A stretch of DNA of 64,000 bases, taken from positions 37,222,199 to 37,286,198 of the forward strand of contig CM056377.1 of the NCBI GenBank assembly GCA_029718625.1, given 5' to 3'. The notes under the pieces were generated by a model. That model was not told the DNA's origin. It did no database searches and saw nothing but the letters and a program-made list of their open reading frames with translations. Both the position numbers and the translations under genes were made by a program. Positions 25,744-39,809 of this stretch are shown one piece after another. The stretch's first letter is position 1. The number at the start of each line of letters is the position of its first letter. This DNA comes from Synaphobranchus kaupii. Its lineage: Eukaryota; Chordata; Actinopteri; Anguilliformes; Synaphobranchidae.

Positions 25744-27088
25744 ACCCACTGAGCAACAGAGAAATAAATACATAAAAATAAGTTACAAATCCATCAAGCC
25801 CAGTCTATACAGTTCAATAGTTTTGAAAAATAAATTATTGTAATACATCAAAAATATGTCCCTAACCCAATTCCCTAATATACCTATTTCGGAGAAATAC
25901 TCCCTTGACTCAGAGTGGGCCTTTCTTGACAGGCACCGTGAAAGACCTACTCTGGTGCATTGTTTGTTGTGTTTTTATCAACTCTTACTACTACTACTAC
26001 TACTACTGATGTGTCAGTCATGAAAGTTGGTCCAGTAATACCACACTAAACATCTCCAACAGTATCTCATCAGTCAGCGACCTGTGACAGGGTCAAACTG
26101 GCCATATATCAACTAGCAGTACTGGCACACAGTTATGCACCTAATACGGCCAAACATGCGCCCATCAGCCAGCAGCCTGTTTTGTCCATAGACTGGTACA
26201 TTAGAACCCCCAATGGATAATTGTATTGAGCCACTGCTGTTGGCCAATGCTGGCACATTCTTCTGGCCCTGTGGATTTATGATGATCAAAGCTAACATTG
26301 GTAAAACTGGTAAGAATTACAAATCACTGGGACACCTGTATACTAATACCCCTATTTATGTGCATTAAAAATAAATAAATTAATAAATAAAAAAATAAAA
26401 ATATATACATATACTGTATATAAAAATATATTAAGTGGGTTTCTTCGACATCAGCTTTCAACATTAGAATCCTCATAAAAATAAACTTCCTACCAAGTGA
26501 TTGGATATAGTATTTAGTGCATTCCTGCAAATACATGCACATGCAAGTGTCTGCGTCTAAAGCGTGCATGTGTTGATTGAGTAGCCTCTCTTTAATGAAA
26601 TATCTTTGGAAATTGGTTTCCGCAGACTAATCAAGCAGCCCGCTAGCTGAGTTTCTGTTTTGGTAATTATCTTGTACTAATTAGAATGAAGTTAAAGACC
26701 TCTGAGATGAATTCTTGGCTTTCTGAAATGTAACTAAGGAAAATATAATGATATAAAATAAGGTTATTTTATGTATCTTTTTAGCCTAAATATCTTTGTT
26801 AACATCCCTAGATGAAAAGTAGGGGCCAGTGTCAGTTTTCATTGTGAATAATCATTGGATTCCCCATTAGCATGCGTGTATCATAAAGACTTCAGCCTAA
26901 TCAGACCTTACAAATGAACTGAGAGAAGCTCAGATGCAGGGGTAGCAATCCAATGGATCAATACAAATGAGTAATGTGTTTGTTCTCTGCAATATTATTA
27001 ATCATTTCTATAGTGAAAGGAATATGGCTGAGAAGAGTGAGTTGCAGAGGGCACTCTCAGGAGACGAGCTAGGCTTCCTACAGAAGAC
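24791..27088. other. Intronic DNA with short simple repeats
   Basis: It contains (GT)n at about 25708-25741, (CTA)n at about 25987-26005 and an A/T-rich (AAATAAAT-type) stretch at about 26365-26430. No exon is supported. Confidence 0.5.
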
Positions 27089-29643
27089 CTTGGGCCCTAT
27101 CTTACACCCGGCGCAAAGCGGCGCTAACGCAAACGCAAGTGTCTTTGCTATCTTACACCCGGCGCTAGGTCCATAATAACGCCTAACGTTTACGCTGTCA
27201 AACTAGCATGTTTGACGGCGTAACTCTTGCGCCATCATTAGTGAACTGGGCGTGTTGGTCTTAAGATGAGGAGTGGCCAGGATTCTTTTTGGCGTATTGC
27301 TATCTTGAGCCAGCAGAAAGCGCTTGCGCTAGAACCACCACAAACCTGGTCTAAAGTCATGTCGCAGTTGTTTACATGCTATTTTAATGGCGCATATAAG
27401 TGCGTCTACATAGGCGTGTGCACAACGCGCATACCCTCCTGTCTGTTACACACAGGGGCGTGCACAGGCATGACTAAAATATCTAGATCACAATGTGAAA
27501 TATTATTATTGTGTAGGCTATATCAAAAATGCATAATAATAAAAGGTTCCATAGGTCCACATACCTTTCCCTCAGCGAAGGGAAACAATGCCACATTACA
27601 TTGCTCTCAGCCCACTCCATCAACATCCAGGCGATGTGCGATGGTACGGGACAATGGCTATCCATTAAAAAGGAGCTGATAACACCTATAGCTATCAAGC
27701 CTAATGCGCGAATTGTCTTTGCACCTAATGCGTGAATTGTCATTCAATGGAAAACTCGCGCACGGCAATAGACGGACATTTAAGTTCTGAAAATGCGCTT
27801 CAGATGTCATTACAATACAGCTCTGTTTATCTATGAATACAGCCTGTAAGTAAATAGAATGGTTTGTGACTGAAAAAAGTTCAAAACCTTCGCTGTGCAT
27901 AAGGTTTTTTTCGATAGCCTATGGTTAAAAAACGGAGATGTCACCATGTTAACTAAATTGTAACCTTAGCTATTCTTCGTCCTTCATATTTTTTAAAATT
28001 ACAGTGACCAGGTTTCCATACTCTCACCGTTTAAAACCCAGCTGATTTCACCCGTTATTCCTTAAGTGAGCAAAACGATTTTAAAGAGAACTAAGCGTCT
28101 AATTAGAAACTAAAACAAATTCGCAGCACGTTACACAATTAATTCACAATTGATTTTAATGCCATTCTCTGCACGTGAGCTGCATGTTCTCTGTTTCCAA
28201 GTCGCACGTTTCACGGTCTTCCTGGGAAAGTGGATTGTTTTAAAGGATTACGCTACGAGTAAAACAGGTTGGTCACATTTCCATAAACAGGACATTATTA
28301 AAGGTTGTATCAGCGATTTTGGGTGGAAACATAAATGATCACATTCATCTGATTTTTCCTCACGATCCGCTAGCTGCCCGCCCCATAAGCAGGCCGTCAA
28401 AAAAACGCGTCTCTGTAGGCAGCCTATGCTCCGAGATCTTACACAAAAACAAATGGTACTACCAACCACTCAAAACCAAAATAAACAGTATTCCAACCAA
28501 TCACAATGATCTGCACAAACGCTAATACTCTTATCTCGCTGAAATCTTGACGGATTTACAAACGGTTTGGTTTCTTACAAACGTTATTAACGTGGTTATA
28601 ATTCTGGATGCTTGAACACTATTTTTTAAACCATAACATAATTATTCATAAGTATGTTTGTTTGGGATTTCGCTTCAGAAGTGACGTCACGTTTGTGCAG
28701 ATCATTGTGATTGGTTGGAATACTGTTTATTTTGGTTTTGAGTAGTTGGTAGTACCATTGTTTTTGTGTACGATCTCGGAGCATAGGCTGCCTACAGAGA
28801 CGCGGTTTTTTGACGGCCTGCTTATGGGGCGGGCAGCTAGCGGATCGTGAGGAAAAATCTGATGAATGTGATCATTTATGTTTCCACCCAAAATCGCTGA
28901 TACAACCTTTAAACAAGGGGAAATATGCGTGAACTTATGGGTTGCGAACCTGACAGCTTTATTGTAGGCTATTTAGTGTCATCATTAAGGCAAAATAACG
29001 GTATGTATGTTATTAATCAATATTAGCCTACTATGCAGGTAGCCTAATGAACTTTGGATGAAGCTTGAACTTCGAGAACTCCATGAGAACAGCCTCTTGG
29101 AATTGATGTTTGACACTTTCATTGCATAATCAAACGAAATTCGCTGAACAAGCAGGCTAATTTGGCGTTTTCTAAGGTGAGACTGAAGCCATTGATAGCT
29201 TATTCTCAGCTGTTGCAGGTCCTTTTAGCGAAATTTAACCGCACATATTTTGTAAAATAACAGCCCTGTCTGGAATTACCAGGAACTCATAGGCTAATGG
29301 TTAGTCCGAATAATATTGATCATACTCCATTTAGCCTATTCCTTGATCACACTAAACACGCACGAGCATGTCTGTTTCGCCATCATAAGCAATCCGCCAA
29401 GGTGGAAAAGCAGGCTTTTAAAGGGAATGGGATATGACATTTTGATTGGTTTATTGAATGTCACGCCCAAGACACACCTATAATTAATAAAGCGACTAGG
29501 TTCAGCCCAGTTGCGCCATGCGCCGTGCTTAGCGCCAAAAAAACACGCCGTTAAAATAGCAAAAGTGGACTTGGACACGCCCTAAATGGACTTAGCGCCA
29601 TGCGCTTAGACTAAGCGCCAAGATCGCCAAGATAGGGCCCCTT
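27089..29643. mobile_element. 2.55-kb Harbinger-like non-autonomous element with CTT duplication
   Basis: The element proper is 27092-29640. Both ends read GGGCCCTATCTT inward, giving 12-bp terminal inverted repeats. It is flanked by CTT at 27089-27091 and 29641-29643, a 3-bp target duplication. Subterminal regions are rich in GCGC, GGCGC and GCGTAA words. A 3-bp duplication with GGGCC-type ends fits fish PIF/Harbinger-like families, although their usual target is TWA, so the superfamily is tentative. No transposase is encoded. A 615-bp foldback element is nested inside at 28298-28912. The right end abuts the splice donor of the gene's 29.7-kb exon. Confidence 0.75.
28298..28912. mobile_element. 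615-bp TTAA foldback element, copy 1
   Basis: It begins TTAAAGGTTGTATCAGCGAT and ends as its reverse complement, with TTAA at both ends. Arms of about 220 bp (28302-28525 and 28690-28908) are near-perfect inverted repeats around a loop of about 165 bp. The TTAA target suits piggyBac or Kolobok elements; the AGGTTG termini do not decide between them. No transposase is encoded. Short ORFs in the arms are mirror images of each other and non-coding. A second copy of exactly the same length is at 38478-39092. Confidence 0.88.
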
Positions 29644-29645
29644 AC

Positions 29646-29805
29646 CTTCCTCCTCTCGCCATTGAATCCTCTCCACTGCTCAGCCTTCTTCACAATGTAG
29701 CTCAGTTCCTGGTTGGACAACTCCATATCATGGGGAATGAAGAAGGCTTCCTCTTTACAGTGCAAACGCTGGAAGATGTCAAGCATGCGGCCGTCGTTAT
29801 GTAGC
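29646..29805 (-). CDS. Exon I of multipass membrane protein gene (post-membrane segment)
   Basis: A 160-bp exon: one base completing an Arg codon plus 53 codons. The acceptor is CCTTCCCATTTCAG and the donor is AAG|GTAAGG. The peptide begins LHNDGRMLDIFQRLHCKEEA, continues through FFIPHDMELSNQELSYIVKK and ends FNGERRK. It follows directly after the last hydrophobic helix, is charged and non-hydrophobic, and is probably cytoplasmic. The AELS/LSYIVKKAEQW portion looks helical. The phase matches both neighbours (33.6-kb exon ends in 2 bases; 12.7-kb exon starts in phase 0). A Harbinger-like element begins six bases into the following intron, leaving GTAAG as the intact donor core. I do not recognise a named domain. 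Confidence 0.88.
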
Positions 29806-31351
29806 CTGAAATGGGAAGGGCGGGTTTCCTTAAAATTCGCACAGCGTTATTGTTTCAGAGCGTAAAGGTCATTAAGGGTCAAATATCAAAGATGCTTTGC
29901 TAATTTTATGTATTTCATGACGTCCACCCTGGTGTAATTAGTCACAATGAATGAAGAACAATTTTGCTATAAAAATGTACATATGGCATTAGCTTTACTG
30001 TAGCATGTGTACACAATGAAATATGTATTATTCCTTTAGAAAATTTTAACCATTGAAATTCAAACTTCAAAAGGAGTTGTTCTTATTTGTTTTTAAAACA
30101 AAAAATACATAAGCAATCAATATTCTATATGCTTTGTACACTGTTCTGGTTTAAATCCAATTAATCAATTGAAGCAGTGTCCTAGTCTCCGAATAAAAGG
30201 CACAAAGGACATAGACAATTGCACAATGCATTATGGGTACTGGAGTCAGACAGGAACGCAGTGACATGAGTGAGTCATGAAACAGTAACATTACAATTAA
30301 AAATTGGCTTAAATGTTCAAAATCGCCACCTGTACATGTTTTACTCTATGAAGATTGAAAAAAATGAATTCTTTCTGAGTTATAAATCAAATGGCCATTC
30401 ATCGCTCATGCAGTAAAGAGGGAGAATGCCACATGCTGACACCAAATCATGAATCATGAAACTTCAGAAGAGAGATTTTCTGGCAAACAAGTCACTTAAT
30501 TTTCAATATGCATACCTAAAAAAATTGGTACATTTAGGAGCATACATATTACATTTTTAAGTTTTAATGAAGTTACCCTTTAGTTTTTTTTTTGACAAAT
30601 TCCTCAGTTGAAAGTTTAATTTTGAGTTCCAACTGCTGTAACTGAACAACAAAATTGTGCCGTTATCTCGTGCAACTAATTCATGTTCATGCCCTGAACA
30701 TGGCCTTGTAATGGGAAATATCGTATGCAAGCACTACATGAAACAAGCGTTGTGAGTTACAATATTGTGCAATGTTTGAACAGATGCTTTCAAGCGTGAA
30801 AAAGGGAATGCTAATAAACTGTAAACAGACTGGAGATTTTGCATGGAGAGCTGTGAATCTCGGGCACCCACAGCCCATTCCCCAAAGCCACTTCAAAAAC
30901 AATTCCATAAAAAAATGTGTTGTCTGTGGCGTCTTGTCTTAACCCAACATGGTTGTGGATCAATTCCTGCCATAAGCGTTGTTATGGTGTAGTGTTTCTG
31001 AAAGCGTCAATAACCAACAAGATACTTCCAAAAACAGAAATTTCCATAACTTTCAGAGCAAATATAATGGAGGGCCTTCTTGGAGTTAAGAAGAATGAGT
31101 TAAAAAACTATTCATTGTTCCACCTTGAACGGAAATTCTAGGTTTTTCTCACTTCTTTGTGCCACATAAACAATGGTTAACAGAGAAAAAGTGATTATTC
31201 CCTGCTACACATGGATCCCTGCTTGAAGCCATTTCTTTCCTGGACAGTAGTCCATGTAATGTCTGTACGTAGTCCACATACTCTGCATCACTGCTACCCT
31301 TGTGCGTTACAAAAATACTAGCACTAAAATATGTTAAACGCATGCACGCAT
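29806..31351. other. Intron H-I, AT-rich, no further feature
   Basis: No mobile element, RNA gene or additional exon is supported in this part of the intron. Confidence 0.4.
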
Positions 31352-33497
<2,146 letters not shown>

Positions 33498-33661
33498 CTG
33501 AGAAAGTAGATGTAGAGGATGGTGACGGAGAAGAGGAAGAGTACGGCGTAGAGGAAGAGTGTGATCAGTATACCCGGCATGCCCGAGTGTTCGGTTCGGT
33601 GGAAGAGCCAGTACAGCTTGGCGGCGTCTGCTGTGGGCTGCTCGGCACTGGAGGCCAGTCG
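33498..33661 (-). CDS. Exon H of multipass membrane protein gene (last TM helix)
   Basis: A 164-bp exon: 54 codons plus two bases of a split Arg codon. The acceptor is CCATGTCTCTCCAG and the donor is CTCAG|GTGAGA. It encodes a loop, RLASSAEQPTADAAKLYW, then LFHRTEHSGMPG. A strong hydrophobic helix follows at residues 31-53 (ILITLFLYAVLFLFSVTILY and onward). This is the fourth and last predicted transmembrane segment in the window. It begins in phase 0, matching the end of the 34.5-kb exon only 0.7 kb upstream. The aromatic-rich end (YIYFL) is typical of a membrane interface. Confidence 0.9.
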
Positions 33662-34380
33662 CTGGAGAGACATGGGAACACCGTGCCCCTGTCACGCACT
33701 GCAACACCTCAGTGGCACTCAGGTCAAAAAGGCGGCAAGCGACTGGCTAAAGGATCTGCCGAGGACCTTCACCTAAAGGTGCGACAGCCTGAATTTATTC
33801 AGTATTTATAATGAAATAGTCGTATTTTCAATTCACCAAAATCATCAAAAACATAGCAGAAACTGCCTGGGCTCATACATTAATATATGCATTTGTAAAT
33901 GTACTGATTGGTGCTGGACCAGTGCCTTCCTCTATCTATTCTTATTTACTTGAGCTGGAATTCCAGTCACAAATCTAGTATTTATTCCTGCTCTATCTAG
34001 TGCATTACAATTCATGATATTCTAATGCTAGAATATGATGATTGGAATTTAAAGCATGCTGGGGCAGTGTGTACAGCATTTAAGTAGTGAGATGTAATCT
34101 AACAGTGTAGCTGTAAACCACTATGAATCATACGCACCGGCCAGGCAACGGAAATTTTTATACATTGCTGGAGGTACAAATAGGTTCTCACCAGCCCGTC
34201 TAAAAACGATTTGCAATCACTGAAAATGACACACAGCATTTGGAGATGGACAACAAAAAAACCGCTGCCAAAAAGGCATGCATCTAACCTTGTTTTTTTC
34301 CCTCCTAAAGTCACTTTGCCAAGATAAAGTGAACTTCTATTTAAAGTGCACAAGTGTCCAAGTTATTTTAAGTGACTTAC
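33662..34380. other. Intron G-H (0.7 kb)
   Basis: A short AT-rich intron with nothing recognisable besides its splice sites. Confidence 0.6.
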
Positions 34381-34633
34381 CCCCAGGATTGCATCCACTG
34401 CAAAGACTGCCAGAGGGTCGAGCACTGTCCACACTCCCAGAGCCATGATAAACTTTGACAAGAAGGAAGGGAATGAGCTAAATATTAGCTGACAGCCCCA
34501 TCTGATCAGAACCAGAAGTAACGTAGCTGCATTCAAGGTCAGAGGTCCGACCACGACCATCGCCAACTCCTCGCGGGTATGAAGCAAGGAATTCTGGTAG
34601 ACAAGTTCCACGGTGTGAGGATGGAACCGGAAT
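34381..34633 (-). CDS. Exon G of multipass membrane protein gene (two TM helices)
   Basis: A 253-bp exon: one base completing a Lys codon plus 84 codons. The acceptor is CCCCCCCATTCAG and the donor is GGG|GTAAGT. It begins FRFHPHTVELVYQNSLLHTR. Two hydrophobic segments follow, at residues about 23-42 (AMVVVGPLTLNAATLLLVLI) and 62-83 (IMALGVWTVLDPLAVFAVDA and onward), separated by RWGCQLIFSSFPSFLSK. The second segment carries two Asp residues within the membrane span, which is unusual and may mark a functional polar face. There is no match I can name to known channel, receptor or transporter motifs. It is phase-consistent with both neighbours. Confidence 0.92.
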
Positions 34634-36204
34634 CTGAATGGGGGGGAGAGAGGGTAGGGGGAAGCCAGCTTTTACACAGAGCTGACCGTGAAGAGTTCCG
34701 CTTCACCACCAGCTTACCCGCAGCTCCAGGTTTGCTCTGCATTTTAAACATAGAAATCATGTTGTAAATAACGGTACACAATTACCTGAACCTTTTTGTT
34801 ATTCTAAATGTGTGTTTTAACATAACAAACGGACACATTCAATTAAAGAAAACATTAAATTTGGATGCACGCAGTAAAGAAATTCAAGTTCAGGAAATGT
34901 CTCCAAAAAAGCAGCACTGATGCGTGAGTTTGATTTCCCATATGGGTGAGAAACTATGCTGTCGTTTACCGTACACTTTGCCAAAAACATTGAAACTTGT
35001 CTGCGCCCCTTCAATTTACAGCAAGGCTCATGAGCTTCTTAATCTACCATCTACAAGCTGTGGTTGTATGAGTGGAGTCCATTTTGTGGCCATTAATTCC
35101 TTTCTGATTTAGTGAGGGAGAGGACTCACTTTTATCTCCTCTCCATTAAACCCACTGCGGTCCATTTGACTTTTCCCCTGATCCACACTGTACTTTTTGT
35201 TGTGTATGCTGTGGCTTTTGTCATTTATACAACTTTTCAATACCATGTCCATATAATGTCAATATCATCCTTTTTAAACATAACGTAAAATGTAAAATCC
35301 TAGAATTTCTCCCTGAAATGGTTCAAGTTCGCAGTTATCATTTTGTAATTTCCAGTATCAGAAGCTACTTTGAAACGTACGTCATGAGTCTGCTATGTCC
35401 ATTTCTGTTACAAAATTCAAAGTACTGCATTTACACATACACATCTGGAATAACACTCGAGAAAATGTTGATGTTTTAACAAATACACGCCAGCTTGATT
35501 TGATGCTCTATATTCACTTTGTGGAAACATGATCTGGCCTGACCCTCAAAGAACAAAGTGCGCATAGAACGGCGTGAATTATTTCCCCTCAGCTACGAAT
35601 TGATGTGCAGGAAAGCCTGATGTTTTTGGACACCTGACCGAGAAGACGCCACCCTGGAGCGCGTGCAAGCTCAGTGCTGTTTGGCAGAAGGCGGCCTGAG
35701 AGGGTCCTGTGGTTAATTACAGCCATGCAGGCGCTGAGCGGGACGCCCGCGCTCCTGAAGGACCCTCTCAGTGGCCCACTGATATCCGGAGGCCTGGAGA
35801 GGCTGTCATGTTTCAAATCCCTGACAGTCACAGCACTGTGGTCATGAGCATCGTCCATTGTAGGGAGACGTGCTGGGAGGAGAACAGAGGACATGTGGAA
35901 CTTGTCATCTGCTGGTAGATGTGTTCTGTCCAATTTATTTCCATGTTTTGAATTTTCATTTGCCCTCAGTTGTGAAAGCAGGTATAGTCTGCATTGCCAC
36001 CATTTTGTTGTTAAACATGTACTTTGAAGGCACACTAAAGACACTGAAGAGTTACTGCCACCTTTGATAAAGATGCGTAAAAAGGCTGTAGAAAACAAAT
36101 AACATGATAACACCATTAGTGATATGTATTGTAATCTACATGGAAAATATGGCACTTTAATAATGCTCCAATGGATGACACTTTTTAAAATTATACATTT
36201 ATTA
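34634..36204. other. Intron F-G, no feature seen
   Basis: No exon or repeat is supported. The ORF at 35589-36209 (minus) has no domain, and no phase-compatible splice sites were found for it. Confidence 0.4.
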
Positions 36205-36825
36205 TACAAGGTTTCATGGTTATTGGCACCCCTGTTATTAGTACTTTGGTGGGATCTTGAAGCATTCCTCCCTTCACAACCTGTTCAGAACTTTGATAGC
36301 CTTAGGTTTGCACTTATGGACTGCCTTCTTCAATTCAGACCACATGCTTGGGTGTTCGTAAGTCTGGAGAATGAGATGGCCACTTCAAAACATCGATTTT
36401 GTTTTCACAGAACCATTTCTGTGTTGATTTTGAGGTACGTTTCAAGTCATTGTCTTGCTGAAAGGACCACCTACATGTCCTGGCTATTGGTGGAATTCAT
36501 TATACCACTGATGTGAAAAAGGGCCCTGGAACACAGGCAGAAAACCAGCCCCATAGCATCCGGGAACCACCACTATGTTTTACAAGAGCTATGAGGTGTT
36601 TTTCCTTATATGCATCCCTCTTTTAATGCCAAACACGCCAACAGTGTATATGTCCCAAAAGTTTTATTTTATATTTTGTTTATATTTTGACCATAGCACC
36701 CAGTTCCAGATGTAGTTTCAATGACATTTGGCAAAGTAATTGTCTGTATTGTTTATGTCATATAGCCTTTTCCCATCAATTTCTGTTTTATCAAGGGTGC
36801 CAATTGTTCTGAACCAGACCTGACC
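36205..36825 (-). mobile_element. Degenerate Tc1-like transposon fragment
   Basis: Both ends carry inverted GGGTGCCAAT-type termini (GGCACCCCTGTTATT near 36224; AAGGGTGCCAATTGTTCTGA near 36793), typical of fish Tc1 families. The minus strand of the interior includes a transposase-like stretch (GDAMGLVFCLCSRALFH-like context near 36490-36570). It is broken by stops and frameshifts, so no function remains. It directly precedes a second, different Tc1-like element. Confidence 0.55.
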
Positions 36826-36832
36826 AATACAT

Positions 36833-36837
<5 letters not shown>

Positions 36838-36866
<29 letters not shown>
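36838..36866. repeat. (TA)n microsatellite
   Basis: About 14 TA units lie at the junction of the two Tc1-like elements and have replaced the outermost tip of the second element. Tc1 elements insert at TA, so this may be an expanded target site. Confidence 0.9.
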
Positions 36867-36871
<5 letters not shown>

Positions 36872-37329
36872 ACAGTGACACAAATTTTGTTGTTTTGGAT
36901 CTCCAGCACAATGGATTTGAAATAACACAATGAATATGAGGTTAAAGTGCAGACTGTCAGCTTTAATTTGATAGCACTTACATCCATATCGGGTGATCCA
37001 TGTATCAGTTACAACCCTTTTCATACATAGCCCCGATTTCCTCCTGTATTTTTTGGTTTAAGCATATAGAAATTACAGCGGTTTTTATACGTAGCCCCTC
37101 CCATTTCAGGGCCCCATAATGTTTGGGACATATTAATGAAAGTTGCTTAGTGCTTAGTACTTTGTCGCACATCCTTTGCATGCAATGACTGTTTGAAGTC
37201 TGTGACCCATAGACATGACCAGGTGCTGAGTATCGTCTCTACTGACGCTCTGCCAGGCACTGCAGCCATCTTCAGCTCTTGCTTTTTTCGGGGGCTAGTT
37301 GCCTTAGGTGTTCTCTTCAGCATATGAAA

Positions 37330-38031
37330 TGTATGTTAGATTGGATTCAGATTGGGTGGTCTTGGCCAGTCAAGAACTTTCACGTTTTTGGCTTTGAAAA
37401 ACTCCTTTGTTGCTTTAGCAGTATGTGTGGGATCATTGTCTTCCTGTAGGATGAAGCGCCGTCCTATGAGTTTGGAGGCATTTGCTTGAACTTGAGCAGA
37501 GAAGATGTTCCTATACACTTCAGAATTAATTCTTCTGCTGCTATCAGCTGTTCCATCATCAATGAAGCCAAGTGAGCCAGTACCTGTGGCAGCCATACAG
37601 TACATGCCCACCCATAACACCCCCTCCACCATGTTTCACAGATGAGGTGGTATACTTTGGATCTTGGGCAGTTCCTTTTAGCCCCCACACTTTGCTCTTG
37701 CCATCAATCTGATGCAAGTGAATCTTGGTCTTATCTGTCCACAAGACCTTTTTCCAGAACTCAGCAGGCTCTTCTTAGCGAACCTGGCTATTCTGTTTTT
37801 GTGACTAACTTGTGGTTTGCATCTTGCAGTGTAGCCTCTATAGAGCTGTCCGTGAATTCTTCTGCTGACAGTAGTCACTGACACATCCACGCCCGCCCCT
37901 TGAAGAGTTTCTGATTTATTTCTGGGTTTTTCTTCAATATGATGATAATTCTTCGGTCATCAACTGTGGAGGTCTTCCTTGGCCTACCAGGCCCTTTGTG
38001 ATTACTGAGCTCAGCATTGCTCTCTTTATTC
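37330..38031 (-). pseudogene. Tc1 transposase, catalytic half (pseudogene)
   Basis: Shifting minus-strand frames read parts of a Tc1 transposase: the TARCKPQVSHKNRIARF region, KTKIHLHQIDGKSKVWG, SSVKHGGGGVMGGHVLYG and then QEDNDPTHTAKATKEFF. The order and spacing match the DDE core of fish Tc1 proteins. At least one in-frame stop and several frameshifts are visible, so it is non-functional. Confidence 0.85.
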
Positions 38032-39630
38032 TTAAAGGGGACATGAAGCACTCGGTAAAGTGGCTCTGGTTCGTTAGGTTTTTACCTTAAATTAGATATG
38101 ACCGTGTGTTCAAATCTCAAACCGATCCGTATTTTCTGGAAAAAGAAGTTAAAATTAGCTTTTTTTCCACTAGGGCGCAGCCATCTTGGACCAACTGCGG
38201 TCATAACGTCACCAGGTTGGTTGGTCTCGGCTGTTCAATGTATTACTATGGAAAAATATCTGACTTTCAATGCGCTCAACGATGTATCGTGAGGAAAAAA
38301 AACCCCAAAAAAAACGCACAGACGGTCTTTTTCTATTGCCTCAAGATGCTCAAATGAGTATTACCGAACAAAACTTCATTTAAAACTTAATCTCCACAAA
38401 ATGCTTCTGAACATAGGCCTACTAATGCTGTGGACAGCTGGCAACTGCAGCGCCGATGCATTGCCTCGATATATTAGTTAAAGGTTGTATCAGCGATTTT
38501 GGGTGGAAACATAAATGATCACATTCATCTGATTTTTCCTCACGATCCGCTAGCTGCCCGCCCCATAAGCAGGCCGTCAAAAAACCGCGTCTCTGTAGGC
38601 AGCCTATGCTCCGAGATCGTACACAAAAACAATGGCACTACCAACTACTCAAAACCAAAATAAACAGTATTTCAACCAATCACAATGATCTGCACAAACG
38701 TGACGTCACTTCTGAAGCGAAATCCCAAACAAACATACTTATGAATAATTATGTTATGTTTTAAAAAATAGTGTTCAAGCATCCAGAATTATAACCACGT
38801 TAATAACGTTTGTAAGAAACCAAACCGTTTGTAAATCCGTCAAGATTTCAGCGAGATAAGAGTATTAGCGTTTGTGCAGATCATTGTGATTGGTTGGAAT
38901 ACTGTTTATTTTGGTTTTGAGTGGTTGGTAGTACCATTTGTTTTTGTGTACGATCTCGGAGCATAGGCTGCCTACAGAGACGCGGTTTTTTGACGGCCTG
39001 CTTATGGGGCGGGCAGCTAGCGGATCGTGAGGAAAAATCAGATGAATGTGATCATTTATGTTTCCACCCAAAATCGCTGATACAACCTTTAACAGCCTGC
39101 AAATATATACATACCGCGACCTAGCATCACAAGCTAACGCTTATTTTATATAGGCAATATTAGCTAGAGACGATTTTAGCTCCCAAACCGTTTAACAAGG
39201 CAATGCAGCGGCACAGCAGTTGCCGGCTCATCAGGCCACAGCATAGCTCTATGGTCAGAAGCAGTTAGTGGAAATTAAGTTTTAAATTAAGTTTTGTTCG
39301 GTAATACTCATTTGAGCATCTCGGGACAATACAAAAAGACCGTCTGTGCATTTTTTGTTTTATTTTTTCCTCACGATACATCATTGAGCTAACTGAAAGT
39401 CAGCTATTTTCCCATAGTAATACATTGAACAGCTGAGACCAACCAACCTAGTGACGTCATGACCGCAGTTGGTCCAAGATGGCTGTGCCCTAGTGGGAAA
39501 AAAAGCGAATTTTAACTTCTTTTTCCAGCAAATATGAGTCGAGTTTTGAGATTTGAACCGTCAGATCTAATTTAAGGTTAAAAGCTAACGAACCAGAGCC
39601 ACTTTACCGAGTGCTTCATGTCCCCTTTAA
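38032..39630. mobile_element. TTAA foldback element (Kolobok/piggyBac-like) nested in Tc1
   Basis: It begins TTAAAGGGGACATGAAGCAC and ends with the reverse complement GTGCTTCATGTCCCCTTTAA. TTAA is duplicated at 38032-38035 and 39627-39630. Inverted arms of about 430 bp (left 38036-38470, right about 39230-39626) are highly similar. Removing it with one TTAA rejoins the Tc1 transposase in one continuous frame (NIIK, then KESNAELSNHKG), which confirms the insertion and the target duplication. AGGGG ends with a TTAA target resemble fish Kolobok elements. No transposase is encoded. It is itself interrupted by the 615-bp element at 38478-39092. Confidence 0.88.
38478..39092. mobile_element. 615-bp TTAA foldback element, copy 2
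   Basis: Same ends, TTAA flanks and exact length as the copy at 28298-28912. The arms are nearly identical, but the loop (ACGTGACGTCACTTCTGAAG and onward) is in the opposite orientation. It lies inside the larger TTAA foldback, which lies inside the Tc1-like element, so it is the youngest of the three layers. It has no coding capacity. Confidence 0.88.
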
Positions 39631-39639
39631 TGATGTTCC

Positions 39640-39769
39640 AAACAGTTGATTTTGGTAAGTCTAAGGGTTGGCCTATGTCTCTGACTGTTTTTTTCTTATT
39701 TATCAGCCTCACAATGGCTTCCTTGACTTTCATTGGCACAACTCTGATCCTCATGTTGACAAATGCCAA
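39640..39769 (-). pseudogene. Tc1 transposase, N-terminal helix-turn-helix part (pseudogene)
   Basis: Encodes VKEAIVRLINKKKTVRDIG and then LDLPKSTVWNIIK, the paired-type helix-turn-helix start of a Tc1 transposase. The sequence is cut at the TTAA where the 1.6-kb foldback inserted; the remainder is at 37330-38031. Confidence 0.85.
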
Positions 39770-39809
39770 TAACAGACTCCAAAGACAATCACAATTCTAG
39801 AATCTAGAC

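Noticed and set aside
28319..28525. 68-codon ORF, repeated at 38865-39071
   Set aside because: Lies in the arm of a non-autonomous foldback element and is duplicated only because the element is.
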